Shown here: positions 51,827 through 61,070 of the stretch, piece by piece
How the letters are laid out: every line of letters begins with the position of its first letter
Numbering within the stretch: the stretch's first letter is position 1
Assembly: GCA_947631955.1 (NCBI GenBank)
Contig: CANRNJ010000002.1
Location: forward strand, 124,001-188,000
DNA length: 64,000 bases
From: an uncultured Lachnospiraceae bacterium
GTDB taxonomy: Bacteria > Bacillota > Clostridia > Lachnospirales > Lachnospiraceae
Reading direction: 5' to 3'
The notes under the pieces: model-generated
Told to the model about the DNA's origin: nothing
Databases searched by the model: none
What the model saw: only the letters and a program-made list of their open reading frames with translations
Position numbers and translations under genes: made by a program

Positions 51827-53503
51827 TCACACTTCCATAATGATCGGCAGGATCATGGGACGCCGTTTTGTCTTCTTCCAGACAAATTCCGTAAGTACAT
51901 CCTTGATCGTCGACTTCAATTTGCCCCAGTCGGTCTGTCCTTTGTCCAGACAGCCGAGGATCGCTTCGTTGACAAGAAGCCGCGCTTCATCCAGCAGTTC
52001 GTCCGATTCCCTGACATAGACAAATCCTCTGGATACGATATCCGGGCCGGACACCAGCTGATCGCTGTGGGAATCCAGCGCCAGAACAACGATCAAAATA
52101 CCGTCCTCCGCAAGGTGCTGTCTGTCCCGAAGAACCACGTTTCCTACATCTCCGACTCCAAGGCCGTCTACAAGGATCGCCCCCACAGGAACTTTCCCGA
52201 CAACTTCGGCGCCGTTATCGTCCATTTCCAACACATCTCCGGACTGTATCATAAAAATGCGTTCTTTCGGTATACCCAGTTCCTCCGCGATCTTCGCCTG
52301 CGCCTTCCTGTGTTTATACTCTCCGTGGATCGGTATGGCGTACTGCGGCTTCACCAGACTGTAGATCAGTTTGATCTCTTCCTGACAGGCATGTCCGGAT
52401 ACATGCACATCCTGAAAGATAACATCCGCGCCCTTCATTTGAAGTTCGTTTATGACATTGGTGACCGCTTTCTCGTTGCCCGGTATCGGGTGGGAGGAAA
52501 AAATAACGGTATCGCCCGGCAGGATCGATATCTTCTTATGCGTATTGCTTGCCATACGGCTGAGCGCCGCCATGCTTTCCCCCTGACTTCCCGTGGTGAT
52601 GATAACGGTCTTGTCATTCGGGTAATTCTTAAGCTGCTCGATGTCGATCAGCGTATTCTCCGGAATATGCAGGCACTCCAAAGCGGCGGCCGTTTCGATG
52701 ATGTTGACCATGCTTCTGCCTTCCACCACTACTTTTCTTCCGAACTTATACGCCGAATTGATGATCTGCTGCACACGGTCAACATTCGAGGCAAATGTGG
52801 CGATAATGATCCTTGTATCCTTATGCTCCGCGAACAGGCTGTCAAAAGTACGGCCCACCGTCTTTTCGGATGCGGTAAATCCAAGTCTTTCGGCATTGGT
52901 CGAATCACACATAAGCGCCAGCACGCCTTTTTTGCCAAGTTCCGCAAACCGGGGCAGATCGATGGCATCCCCGAATACCGGCGTATAATCGACCTTAAAG
53001 TCCCCGGTATGCACAACAATACCCGCCGGTGAATAGATCGCCAGCGCAGCGGCATCCACTATACTGTGATTCGTCTTGATAAATTCGATCCCGAACTTTC
53101 CCAGAGTGATACTCTGTCCGAATCTGACCACTTTGCGTTTTGTAACGTCCAACAGTTCGTGTTCTTCCAGCTTATTCTCAATGATACCCATTGTCAGCCG
53201 CGTTGCATACACCGGAATATTCAGTTCTTTTAACACATAGGGCAGCGCACCGATATGGTCCTCGTGACCATGCGTAATGACAAAACCCTTTACTTTTTCG
53301 GCATTATCTTTCAGATAGGTGATATCCGGTATCACCAGATCGATGCCGAGCATCTCATCCTCCGGGAAAGAAAGCCCGCAGTCCACTACAATAATACTGT
53401 CCTCATATTCAAAGGCAGTAATATTAAGCCCGATCTGCTCCAGTCCGCCCAAAGGAATCACCTTCAGTTTAGAAGCCGATCTTCTCTCTTCAATTTTTTT
53501 CAA
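51827..53503 (-). CDS. rnjA: Ribonuclease J
   Basis: 558 residues. Metallo-beta-lactamase fold with HGHEDHIGALPYVL (zinc ligands), HTGDFKVDYTP, beta-CASP motifs (VMCDSTNAE, HGEYKH, SGHA) and the RNase J C-terminal domain. It combines 5'-to-3' exo- and endonuclease activity in mRNA decay and rRNA maturation. The start is TTG (53503) with GGAGG 9 nt upstream; the N-terminus KKIEERRSASKLKVIPLGGLEQIG is family-like. Confidence 0.95.
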   Translation of the reverse strand: MKKIEERRSASKLKVIPLGGLEQIGLNITAFEYEDSIIVVDCGLSFPEDEMLGIDLVIPDITYLKDNAEKVKGFVITHGHEDHIGALPYVLKELNIPVYATRLTMGIIENKLEEHELLDVTKRKVVRFGQSITLGKFGIEFIKTNHSIVDAAALAIYSPAGIVVHTGDFKVDYTPVFGDAIDLPRFAELGKKGVLALMCDSTNAERLGFTASEKTVGRTFDSLFAEHKDTRIIIATFASNVDRVQQIINSAYKFGRKVVVEGRSMVNIIETAAALECLHIPENTLIDIEQLKNYPNDKTVIITTGSQGESMAALSRMASNTHKKISILPGDTVIFSSHPIPGNEKAVTNVINELQMKGADVIFQDVHVSGHACQEEIKLIYSLVKPQYAIPIHGEYKHRKAQAKIAEELGIPKERIFMIQSGDVLEMDDNGAEVVGKVPVGAILVDGLGVGDVGNVVLRDRQHLAEDGILIVVLALDSHSDQLVSGPDIVSRGFVYVRESDELLDEARLLVNEAILGCLDKGQTDWGKLKSTIKDVLTEFVWKKTKRRPMILPIIMEV

Positions 53504-53531
53504 ACAAAAATTCCTCCGTCAAATCAATTAG

Positions 53532-53786
53532 TTATGCAAGATCAATGTCGTCCAGCATATTTTCAAATACAGCCGCTACTGCATTTAACTCTTCATCGTC
53601 CGTCACCGTTTCATATACCGCTTCCTCTTCTTCCGGCGAAGAAACATCGCGCAGGATGAGCGCCTCTCCGTCGCCGTCCTCCGAGTCCGTCACCAGAATA
53701 TAGTCTATACCGGCAACTCTTGTCTGCTCCAGTATATAGAATTGAACGGTTTCTCCGCCTTCCGGCGTAAATACGATCTTCTCCAC
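53532..53786 (-). CDS. DUF1292 family protein
   Basis: 84 residues, very acidic, with ETVQFYILEQTRVAGIDYILVTD and EEAVYETVTDDEELNAVAAVFENML typical of DUF1292 (YrzB). The start is GTG, directly after the ruvX stop, with AAGGAG 9 nt upstream. It completes the Firmicute trio ireB-ruvX-DUF1292. Function unknown. Confidence 0.93.
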   Translation of the reverse strand: MEKIVFTPEGGETVQFYILEQTRVAGIDYILVTDSEDGDGEALILRDVSSPEEEEAVYETVTDDEELNAVAAVFENMLDDIDLA

Positions 53787-54221
53787 TTACTCTTTCTCCT
53801 TGCCTGCCCGATAATCCAGATATCCCTGCAGGATCAACACCGCCGCGATCTTGTCCACATAGTCCTTGCGGCGCTCTCTTCGTATCCCGGCTTCTATCAT
53901 CGCTTTATCCGCGGCTGCCGTAGTGAGTCTTTCATCCCACATGACCACCGGCAGACCGGTCCTCCGCTGTAATTTCTCCTGAAAATCCAACGACAGTTCC
54001 GCTCTCTCGCCTATCGTATCGTTCATGTTTTTCGGCAGTCCAAGCACGATCTCGGACACTTCGTATTCCTCGATCAGTTCCTCTATGCGCGCAAGCGTCC
54101 GCCGCAGCTTATTCTCCTCCGGCCTCCTGATGATCTCGATCCCCTGCGCCGTGATAAGCAGCGGATCGCTTATCGCCACGCCGACCGTCTTTGAGCCGAA
54201 ATCCAAACCCATGATCCTCAT
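53787..54221 (-). CDS. ruvX: RuvX/YqgF-type nuclease
   Basis: 144 residues with RNase H-like fold: [20 protein letters not shown] (catalytic Asp), [26 protein letters not shown] and the ending [14 protein letters not shown]. Homologues process the 5' end of pre-16S rRNA and may resolve Holliday junctions. Second gene of the ireB cluster. Confidence 0.96.
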   Translation of the reverse strand: MRIMGLDFGSKTVGVAISDPLLITAQGIEIIRRPEENKLRRTLARIEELIEEYEVSEIVLGLPKNMNDTIGERAELSLDFQEKLQRRTGLPVVMWDERLTTAAADKAMIEAGIRRERRKDYVDKIAAVLILQGYLDYRAGKEKE

Positions 54222-54235
54222 ATGTTCTTCCGCCG

Positions 54236-54499
54236 TTACTTTTTCAGTGAGTTTTTGATGTACTCTACCAGCATCTCTTCTACCAGCTCGTCCCGCTCCA
54301 CCTTCATGATCAGGCTTCTCGCATTTTTGTGGCTGGTAATATAAGTAGGATCGCCGGACATAATATATCCTACGATCTGGTTTACCGGATTGTACCCTTT
54401 TTCCGTCAGTGCTTCATACACCGTCGAAAGGACAAGTTTTACCCCTGTCTCCGGCTCGGATTCTACCGTAAAAAATTGTGTGTTTCCTAAATCCTGCAT
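54236..54499 (-). CDS. ireB: IreB family regulatory phosphoprotein
   Basis: 87 residues: [37 protein letters not shown] is the invariant core of the family (DUF965). In Enterococcus IreB is phosphorylated on Thr by the PASTA kinase IreK and affects cephalosporin resistance. The N-terminal TQFFTVE region is where that phosphorylation occurs. First gene before ruvX and DUF1292. Confidence 0.95.
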   Translation of the reverse strand: MQDLGNTQFFTVESEPETGVKLVLSTVYEALTEKGYNPVNQIVGYIMSGDPTYITSHKNARSLIMKVERDELVEEMLVEYIKNSLKK

Positions 54500-54551
54500 A
54501 GTTTCACGCCCTTATCCAAATGTCGATCATAATATTACCCCTATTATTACC

Positions 54552-54580
54552 ATAATACTCTATCGTCACACAAAATTCAA
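54552..54580 (-). promoter_or_regulatory. Promoter of ireB-ruvX-DUF1292
   Basis: Minus-strand -35 TTGAAT (54575-54580), 17-nt spacer, -10 TATTAT (54552-54557). The -35 box abuts the mtaB stop codon. Confidence 0.6.
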
Positions 54581-55888
54581 TCATTTTAAGATCATGATGT
54601 CTTCGTTCAAAAACTCCGTGACCGTTCCCCGGACGATACGATTGGCCAGATCCCGATCTGCGGACGTCTGCAAGGCCGCTTTCACATACTGCGGCGTATG
54701 GCCGATCCAATAAGTTTTCCCGCCTATCGTTTTCTTTTCCTCAAACAGGACCTCGGCTTCTTTTCCGATACTGTTTTCTCTGTATGTATGCGACATCTGT
54801 TTTTCCGCTTCCGCAAGGACCGCGCTGCGCCTGCTTTTCTCCGCTTCCGTAAGCTGCCCGTCCATCTCCGCCGCCCGCGTGCCTCTCCGCTTTGAATATT
54901 TGAAGATGTGCATTTCATAAAAATTGACTTTTCGCACGAATTGCTCCGTCGCGCGGAATTCTTCCTCGGTTTCTCCCGGAAATCCCACGATCACATCCGT
55001 GGTGATGGCGGGATCCGTATAATATTTTCTGAGAAGTTCCGCTGTCCGGAAGTATTCCCCGGTCGTATAATGCCTATTCATCCTCTTTAGGACAGAATCG
55101 CATCCGCTCTGCAGGGAAAGGTGGAAATGCGGACAGATCTTGGGCATTGCGCTGATCTGTCTGACAAACTCTTCCGTTACGATGCGCGGTTCCAAAGAAC
55201 CCAGACGGATCCGCTTCAGCCCCTCTATGTCATGCAGCCGGGCAAGCAGGCCGGGCAGCCCGGACTCTCCCCGGTCGATTCCGTAAGAACTGATATGGAT
55301 CCCCGTGAGCACGATCTCCTGATATCCCGCTTCCGCCATCCCGCATACTTCGCGGAGGATATCTTCTTCCCCGCGGCTCCGCACTCTTCCTCTGGCGTAC
55401 GGGATGATGCAGTAGCTGCAGAATTGATTGCAGCCGTCTTGGATCTTGACATAGGCTCTGGTATGTTCCGCGGTCTTCGTCAGCCTCATTTGTTCATATT
55501 CATCCGTATGACCGATATCGATAACGGGATCAATGCTTTTCCTGCTGCTGAAATAATCATCCAAAATGGCAGCGATCTGGTTCTTGCGGTTGTTTCCTAT
55601 GGCAAGGTCGATCGCTTCATCCGCCGCGACAGTCTGCCCGTCGGTCTGCACATAACATCCCACCGCGACGACCACAGCGTCCGGATTCTGTTTCTTGGCG
55701 CGGTGAAGCATCTGCCGGCTCTTCCGGTCCGCGATATTTGTCACGGTACAGGTATTTACGATATAAACATCGGCTGTTTCATCAAATGGTACAATTTTAT
55801 AACCGTTTTCTTGTAACATTTGTTGCATAACGTCCATCTCATATCCGTTTACTTTGCAGCCCAGATTGTGTAATGCTACACTTTTCAT
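54581..55888 (-). CDS. mtaB: tRNA t6A37 methylthiotransferase MtaB
   Basis: 435 residues: N-terminal MTTase domain (LHNLGCKVNGYEMDVM, VNTCTVTNIADRKSRQML, VGCYVQ with three cluster Cys), radical SAM motif CNQFCSYC, and a short TRAM-like end. NLGCKVN rather than TYGCQMN marks it as MtaB, which turns t6A37 into ms2t6A, and not MiaB. GGAG 6 nt before ATG. It diverges from the HPr-like gene. Confidence 0.94.
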   Translation of the reverse strand: MKSVALHNLGCKVNGYEMDVMQQMLQENGYKIVPFDETADVYIVNTCTVTNIADRKSRQMLHRAKKQNPDAVVVAVGCYVQTDGQTVAADEAIDLAIGNNRKNQIAAILDDYFSSRKSIDPVIDIGHTDEYEQMRLTKTAEHTRAYVKIQDGCNQFCSYCIIPYARGRVRSRGEEDILREVCGMAEAGYQEIVLTGIHISSYGIDRGESGLPGLLARLHDIEGLKRIRLGSLEPRIVTEEFVRQISAMPKICPHFHLSLQSGCDSVLKRMNRHYTTGEYFRTAELLRKYYTDPAITTDVIVGFPGETEEEFRATEQFVRKVNFYEMHIFKYSKRRGTRAAEMDGQLTEAEKSRRSAVLAEAEKQMSHTYRENSIGKEAEVLFEEKKTIGGKTYWIGHTPQYVKAALQTSADRDLANRIVRGTVTEFLNEDIMILK

Positions 55889-55921
55889 AGTAATCTCCGC
55901 ATTTTTTGTATTGTTTTATCA

Positions 55922-55953
55922 TTGACTTTTAACTTTCCAACCTTTAATATTAT
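55922..55953 (+). promoter_or_regulatory. Promoter of the HPr-like gene
   Basis: -35 TTGACT (55922-55927) and -10 TAATAT at 17-bp spacing (55945-55950); TATTAT (55948-55953) is an alternative. Confidence 0.65.
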
Positions 55954-55991
55954 GGCAGAAGGTATGAAAAATTGAAGGAGGTAAGTCTGAA

Positions 55992-56222
55992 ATGAAAACA
56001 GTACAGATTTCTTTAAATTCTATTGATAAGGTTAAATCCTTTGTAAATGATATTACAAAGTTTGATTATGACTTCGATTTAGTATCCGGCAGATATGTAA
56101 TCGATGCAAAATCTATCATGGGTATCTTCAGCTTAGACCTTTCCAAGCCGATCGACTTGAACATCCACGCTGAAGACGGTACTGATGAAGTTATCGCGGC
56201 TTTAAAACCGTATCTCATGTAA
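55992..56222 (+). CDS. HPr-like protein without the phosphorylatable His
   Basis: 76 residues. The middle DAKSIMGIFSLDLSKPIDLNI aligns with the Ser46 region of HPr (AKSVLSVLG), and the overall size and strand pattern fit the HPr fold. The His15 loop (GLHxRPA) is replaced by SIDKVKSFVNDI, so it cannot carry the PTS phosphate. Ser remains. Ribosome site GGAGG. Codons are AT-rich and simple, unlike the GC-richer neighbours, and the gene has its own strong promoter and terminator, so high expression is likely. Role unknown. Confidence 0.85.
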   Translation: MKTVQISLNSIDKVKSFVNDITKFDYDFDLVSGRYVIDAKSIMGIFSLDLSKPIDLNIHAEDGTDEVIAALKPYLM

Positions 56223-56246
56223 TCGATACTTATCAAGATGAATGAA

Positions 56247-56278
56247 GAAGAAGTAGACTGACTACTTCTTCTTTTTTT
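56247..56278 (+). terminator. Terminator of the HPr-like gene
   Basis: Stem GAAGAAGTAG/CTACTTCTTC (56247-56256 with 56262-56271) with T7. Confidence 0.88.
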
Positions 56279-56358
56279 ATTCTGCTTTTATTCTGCGCCT
56301 CCCCGCCGAAACGCCGTCCCGCTGTATGGCCGTGCCCGTCCGCCCGGCTTCTGTCCGT

Positions 56359-57537
56359 CTATCTTACGACGATCACTTCGTCCGTATCAAGCGCCGTCTG
56401 CACCAGTTCATCAATCTTCTCGTCCAGATTATGCTCGTGCTTTCTGATGATATTCAGGTTCGGCTTGGTCACAGGATGCTTGGCCACAAATATGGTACAG
56501 CAGTCCTCGTAAGGCTGGATGGATGTTTCATAAGTATCGATCTTCTCAGACAGCGCCACGATATCCATCTTGTCAAACCCGATCAGCGGGCGGTAAACAG
56601 GCAGTTCGCACACGTCATTGGTCGCCATCAGGCTGTGCATCGTCTGCGACGCCACCTGCCCTATGCTCTCCCCGGTGATAAGCCCCAGACACTCCGTATC
56701 CTTTGCAATATGCTCCGCAATGCGCATCATATAGCGCCGCATGATGATCGTCAGTTCATCGTGGGGGCACTTGTCATAAATGTAAAGCTGAATGTCCGTA
56801 AAGTTAATGACATGCAGATAGATGGGGCCTGTATAGGCCGCCACCTTTTTTGCCAGATCCACCACTTTCTGTCTGGCTCTCTCGCTTGTGTACGGCGGCG
56901 CATGGAAATATACCGCATCGATCTTAACGCCCCTCTTGGCTATCATCCATCCTGCCACGGGGGAATCGATACCGCCCGACAAAAGCAGCATGGCCTTACC
57001 CCCGGTCCCCACGGGCATACCGCCCGGACCCGGAATCGTTTCGGAGTAGATATAGATCTTATCCCGGACTTCGATATTGAGCAGGATATCCGGATGATGC
57101 ACATCCACATGCATCTCCGGATAAGCGTCAAGAACGATACCGCCCAATTCAGCGTTGATCTCCATGGAATTCAGCGGATAATTTTTCCGCGCGCGTCTTG
57201 CCGCGACCTTGAACGACCGGTCCTTATCCGGATATACCTTATCGATATAATCCACCACCGCTTCGCCAAGCTTCTCAAATCCTTCGTCTTCCACATAGAC
57301 CACCGGGCAGATACCGGATATGCCGAACACTTTTTTCAGCGCCTCCACCGTTTCCTCGTAGTCGAAACCGGAAACCGCGTCCACATAGATACGCCCGTCG
57401 GTCTTGTGTACGGTAAATTCTCCCTCGCACTTTTTCAGCGCGTATTTGATCTGCCGCACCAGCGCGTCCTCAAACAGGTAACGGTTCTTGCCCTTCACGC
57501 CTATCTCGGCATACTTTATCAAAAAAGCTGAAAACAT
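56359..57537 (-). CDS. thiI: tRNA 4-thiouridine synthetase ThiI
   Basis: 392 residues: N-terminal ferredoxin-like and THUMP domains (KYAEIGVKGKNRYLFE start, RRARKNYPLNSMEINAELG) and the PP-loop LLLSGGIDSPVAGWMIAKRG. No rhodanese domain, as usual in Firmicutes; sulfur comes from the cysteine desulfurase encoded 42 nt upstream. Two adjacent ATGs occur; the second (57537) has better spacing to GGGAG. No thiamine riboswitch precedes it, consistent with a tRNA role. Confidence 0.95.
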   Translation of the reverse strand: MFSAFLIKYAEIGVKGKNRYLFEDALVRQIKYALKKCEGEFTVHKTDGRIYVDAVSGFDYEETVEALKKVFGISGICPVVYVEDEGFEKLGEAVVDYIDKVYPDKDRSFKVAARRARKNYPLNSMEINAELGGIVLDAYPEMHVDVHHPDILLNIEVRDKIYIYSETIPGPGGMPVGTGGKAMLLLSGGIDSPVAGWMIAKRGVKIDAVYFHAPPYTSERARQKVVDLAKKVAAYTGPIYLHVINFTDIQLYIYDKCPHDELTIIMRRYMMRIAEHIAKDTECLGLITGESIGQVASQTMHSLMATNDVCELPVYRPLIGFDKMDIVALSEKIDTYETSIQPYEDCCTIFVAKHPVTKPNLNIIRKHEHNLDEKIDELVQTALDTDEVIVVR

Positions 57538-57579
57538 CATACTCCCTCATATCTTTCTGTAGGATACCGCGCAGCGCCC

Positions 57580-58734
57580 TTACCGTCTGGAATATCTCCT
57601 CAGCATCGGCACCACTTCGGATAACGCCTGTATAGTATATCGGATCTCCTCCTCCGTTGTAAAGACCGAAAAGCTGAACCGCACCGTGGAATCCAGCAGA
57701 TCCCTTTCGATCCCTATCGCCTTCAGCGTTGCCGACGTCTGGGGCTTGTTGGAGGCACAGGCGCTTCCGGCGGACACATAGATCCCCCGCTCTTCCAGTG
57801 CGTGGAGAAGCACTTCGGCCCGGACGCCTCTGACGGACAGGCTCACGATATGGGGCGCGCCCTCTCTTCCCGGACATCCGTTGACCTGTATACCGTCCAT
57901 ATCTTCCACTCCGCGGATCAGCATATCGCGCAGTCCGTACATGCGGTCCCGCTCGGAATCCAGATCCTTGTAGATGATCTCTGCGGCCTTGGCCATCCCG
58001 GCAATACCCGGCACATTTTCCGTTCCCGAACGCATACCTTTCTGCTGTCCGCCGCCGTACAGGATCGGGCTCACTCTGGACCCGTCTTTGATATAAAGAA
58101 ATCCTATGCCCTTCGGTCCGTGGATCTTATGCCCGCTGACAGACATCATATCCACATGCATTTTGGCAGGATAAATACGATATTTTCCAAATCCCTGGAC
58201 CGCATCCACATGAAAAAGCGTCCGGGGATTCCGGCTCTTGATCAACGCTCCCGCCTCCTCAATGGGTTGGACGCTTCCTATCTCATTGTTCGTATGCATG
58301 ATCGAAACAAGGATCGTGTCCGGCCGGACAGCGTTCTCCAGATCGTGCAGAGAGATCCTTCCCTCCCGGTCTACCGGAAGATAGGTCACTTTAAATCCCT
58401 GGTTTTCCAAATACGCCATCGGCTGTAAGACCGCGGGATGCTCGACCGCAGTCGTGATCAGATGTCTTCCTCTTCTGTGATTGGCCATCGCCGTACCGAT
58501 CAGTGCAATATTGTCAGACTCCGTACCTCCGGAGGTAAAAAGGATCTCTTTTTCGTTTACTTTTAATATTCCGGCAAGCGTTTCTCTGGCATATCTTAAG
58601 TACCGTTCCGCTTCTACTCCTTTGTGATGCATACTGGAAGGATTGCCATAATCCTCGCACATGATCCTGTGCATCAAATGCGCAGCTTCGTCGAAACACC
58701 GAGTCGTCGCCGAATTGTCTAAATACACTTCCAT
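57580..58734 (-). CDS. nifZ: Cysteine desulfurase (NifZ-like), partner of ThiI
   Basis: 384 residues, PLP fold type I: MEVYLDNSATTRCFDEAA, GGTESDNIALIG, HVDAVQGFGK, PLP-lysine motif VSGHKIHGPKGIGFLY, and active Cys in GSACAS. It strips sulfur from cysteine. Pairing with thiI matches B. subtilis nifZ-thiI, so it most likely feeds tRNA thiolation and not Fe-S assembly; no iscU/sufU is nearby. AAGGA 9 nt before ATG. Confidence 0.94.
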   Translation of the reverse strand: MEVYLDNSATTRCFDEAAHLMHRIMCEDYGNPSSMHHKGVEAERYLRYARETLAGILKVNEKEILFTSGGTESDNIALIGTAMANHRRGRHLITTAVEHPAVLQPMAYLENQGFKVTYLPVDREGRISLHDLENAVRPDTILVSIMHTNNEIGSVQPIEEAGALIKSRNPRTLFHVDAVQGFGKYRIYPAKMHVDMMSVSGHKIHGPKGIGFLYIKDGSRVSPILYGGGQQKGMRSGTENVPGIAGMAKAAEIIYKDLDSERDRMYGLRDMLIRGVEDMDGIQVNGCPGREGAPHIVSLSVRGVRAEVLLHALEERGIYVSAGSACASNKPQTSATLKAIGIERDLLDSTVRFSFSVFTTEEEIRYTIQALSEVVPMLRRYSRR

Positions 58735-58828
58735 GATCGTTATTCCTTTCTCTCAGCTTACCGTAAGCGGATTTCACATTACTTTTCATTCATAAAAAAG
58801 CAATGATGTCATACCTTATAATATGATG

Positions 58829-59569
58829 CTAAGATTCCAGTTGATACATCAACCATGACAGCACAGCCAGACCGGCGGTCTCCGTCCGAAGGATGCGTTT
58901 CCCCAGTGTGACCGGTTCTATGCCCGCGTCACGGGCCGCCTGCACTTCACTCTCCTCAAATCCTCCTTCGGGACCGATAAAGACGGCGATCCTCTGTCCG
59001 GGTTTCACCGTTTCCACCACATGCTTCGTATGTTCCATGTCTTCCGCAAGTTCATAAGGAATCAGCTTGACGTCCATATCTTCTGCATAGGCGATGGCTT
59101 CCCGCATACTCAACACGTCGTGCACGTTTGGCACAACGCCCCTTCTGCTCTGTTTGGCCGCCGCCTCCGCGATCCCCCTCCACCGGGCGGCCTTCGCTGC
59201 GGCTTTCTTGTCATCCAGTTTCACCACACAGCGCTTTGCCGCAACGGGGATCACCTCATACGCGCCCAGTTCTATCGCTTTCTGAACGATCAGTTCCATT
59301 TTATCCGCCTTGGGGATCCCCTGAAAAAGATATATTTGGGAAGGCAGTTCCACGCCATCCTCTTTTATGAACCGGAGGGTGCAGATCACTTCCTTCTCCG
59401 TATATTCCTCTATCCCGCAGCGGTATTCTCTGTTATCCGTGCCGTTGCTCACCGCGATCTCCTCGCCGATCTTCATACGCAGTACATTACGGATGTGATT
59501 GACGTCCCTGCCGGTGATAACGATCCGCTTATCCTGTATCTGAGAGGGTTCCACAAAGAAACGATACAT
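58829..59569 (-). CDS. rsmE: 16S rRNA m3U1498 methyltransferase RsmE
   Basis: 246 residues. N-terminal PUA-like domain (HIRNVLRMKIGEEIAVSNG), SPOUT domain with MELIVQKAIELGAYEVIPVAAKRCVVK, IGPEGGFEESEV and LGKRILRTETAGLAVLS. All family signatures are visible. It begins 3 nt after the VanZ gene. Confidence 0.97.
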   Translation of the reverse strand: MYRFFVEPSQIQDKRIVITGRDVNHIRNVLRMKIGEEIAVSNGTDNREYRCGIEEYTEKEVICTLRFIKEDGVELPSQIYLFQGIPKADKMELIVQKAIELGAYEVIPVAAKRCVVKLDDKKAAAKAARWRGIAEAAAKQSRRGVVPNVHDVLSMREAIAYAEDMDVKLIPYELAEDMEHTKHVVETVKPGQRIAVFIGPEGGFEESEVQAARDAGIEPVTLGKRILRTETAGLAVLSWLMYQLES

Positions 59570-59572
59570 CTC

Positions 59573-60070
59573 TCACCGCACCTTTCCCACGATCTTTTGA
59601 GCCGACAGTAAAAGGACCAGACCCAGTACGGCGCCCGCGCTGTCCACCAGCACGTCGCTGATCCTGCCGGCGCGCCCCGCCACAAAAAGCTGATGAAATT
59701 CATCGGTGCACGCATAGAAGACCGCCGTCCATACCGCCCAGCCGATCCTGCGCCTGCGGGACATGCTGCGTCCGCTCAGCCATCCATAGAGCAAAAGAGC
59801 CAGAACGGCATATTCCGCCATATGGGCCCCTTTTCTGACAAAATATTCTATGGCGCCGGCCGCCGCACGCACTTTCGCATCATCCAGACCAAGATGCAGC
59901 AGACGCCCGGCGGCGTCCACCATACGATAGCTGAGCCCAAGGCTTACCGCTCCGGACTCTTCCTGCGTCTGCGCCGAAAACCAAAAAATAACGCACATCC
60001 ACGCCGCCGCCATGACGCCTGCGGCCGCGCTTTTTATACGGCCGGTCTTTTTCTCTGTATTTTCCGCCAT
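59573..60070 (-). CDS. VanZ-family membrane protein
   Basis: 165 residues, about four helices. Motifs FWFSAQTQEESGA, VRKGAHMAEYAVLALLLYG and TDEFHQLFVAGRAGRISDVLVDSAGAVLG follow the VanZ pattern. Some members give teicoplanin tolerance, but most are of unknown function. It is wedged between prmA and rsmE (gaps of 4 and 3 nt), which are usually adjacent, so it is an insertion into that operon. Confidence 0.92.
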   Translation of the reverse strand: MAENTEKKTGRIKSAAAGVMAAAWMCVIFWFSAQTQEESGAVSLGLSYRMVDAAGRLLHLGLDDAKVRAAAGAIEYFVRKGAHMAEYAVLALLLYGWLSGRSMSRRRRIGWAVWTAVFYACTDEFHQLFVAGRAGRISDVLVDSAGAVLGLVLLLSAQKIVGKVR

Positions 60071-60074
60071 ACCT

Positions 60075-61064
60075 TCACATATTTTTCCGTGCCGTAACAG
60101 ACACCCATTCTCCCTGATAAGTCACTTCCACTATCTCCAGTCCCGCTTCTTCCACGGCCCGTCTGACAGTGTCCTCTTTGGCATCGATGATCCCCGAAGT
60201 AATATAGATGCCGCCCTTTTTCAGATGCGGTACGATAACCGGCGTCAGCGGCACCAGCACGTCGGCAAGAATATTGGCCGCGACGATATCGTATCGCTCG
60301 TATCCGACCCGGTCCTGAATCCTTTTATCCGTAATGATATTGCCGATCATCACCTCAAAGGCTTCCGCCGTGATACCGTTGGCTTCCATATTCTGCGCCG
60401 CCGCATCGATCGCACAGGGATCCAGATCGGTGCCGACCGCGTGACGGGCCCCGTACATCAGGGCAAGAATGGCCAAGATCCCGCTGCCCGTCCCCACATC
60501 CAGAAGCTCCGTTTCCGGGGTAACGTATTTTTTGATCTGGCGGATGCACAGCTGCGTCGTTTCGTGCATACCGGTCCCGAAAGCCGTGCCCGGATCGATG
60601 TGGAGTATTTTCTTATCTCTGTCCTTTTCTTCCGCTTCTTCCCATGACGGGAGCACCAGAAGATCATCGATATAAAACTGATGAAAATATTGTTTCCAGT
60701 TATTGATCCAGTCGATATCTTCCGTTTCCGTTACGGCAATGCTGCCTTCCCCGATCTCCATGAAAGAACGGAGTCCGTCAAGTTCTTCGGCGATCTGGGA
60801 AACGATCGTTTCCCGGTCGCTCTGCACGCCCCCGATCAAGGGTCTGCCATCCTCATTTTCCTCCACGAAAAAACTCAGATAGGCAATGCCGTCGTCCTCC
60901 GGCCCGTCCGGCAGGATATCCACGAACATCTGCTCTTTTTCGAGCGACGTAAGCGGCACTTTATCTTCTATCTGCGCCCCTTCCAAACCTATATCGTAGA
61001 GCGTGCTGATAATGATATCTTCCGCGTCCGTAACGGTTTTGACTCTGAATTTCATCCATTTCAT
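60075..61064 (-). CDS. prmA: Ribosomal protein L11 methyltransferase
   Basis: 329 residues: N-terminal substrate-binding domain, then MTase with FGTGMHETTQLCI, LLDVGTGSGILAILALMYGA, GTDLDPCAIDAAAQN, and NILADVLVPL. Slightly longer than typical. It methylates L11. Between DUF3048 and VanZ genes. Confidence 0.96.
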   Translation of the reverse strand: MKWMKFRVKTVTDAEDIIISTLYDIGLEGAQIEDKVPLTSLEKEQMFVDILPDGPEDDGIAYLSFFVEENEDGRPLIGGVQSDRETIVSQIAEELDGLRSFMEIGEGSIAVTETEDIDWINNWKQYFHQFYIDDLLVLPSWEEAEEKDRDKKILHIDPGTAFGTGMHETTQLCIRQIKKYVTPETELLDVGTGSGILAILALMYGARHAVGTDLDPCAIDAAAQNMEANGITAEAFEVMIGNIITDKRIQDRVGYERYDIVAANILADVLVPLTPVIVPHLKKGGIYITSGIIDAKEDTVRRAVEEAGLEIVEVTYQGEWVSVTARKNM

Positions 61065-61070
61065 TTTTTT

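Noticed and set aside
57538..57579. TPP riboswitch before thiI
   Set aside because: Only 42 nt separate it from nifZ and no THI-box motif is present; thiI here fits tRNA thiolation.
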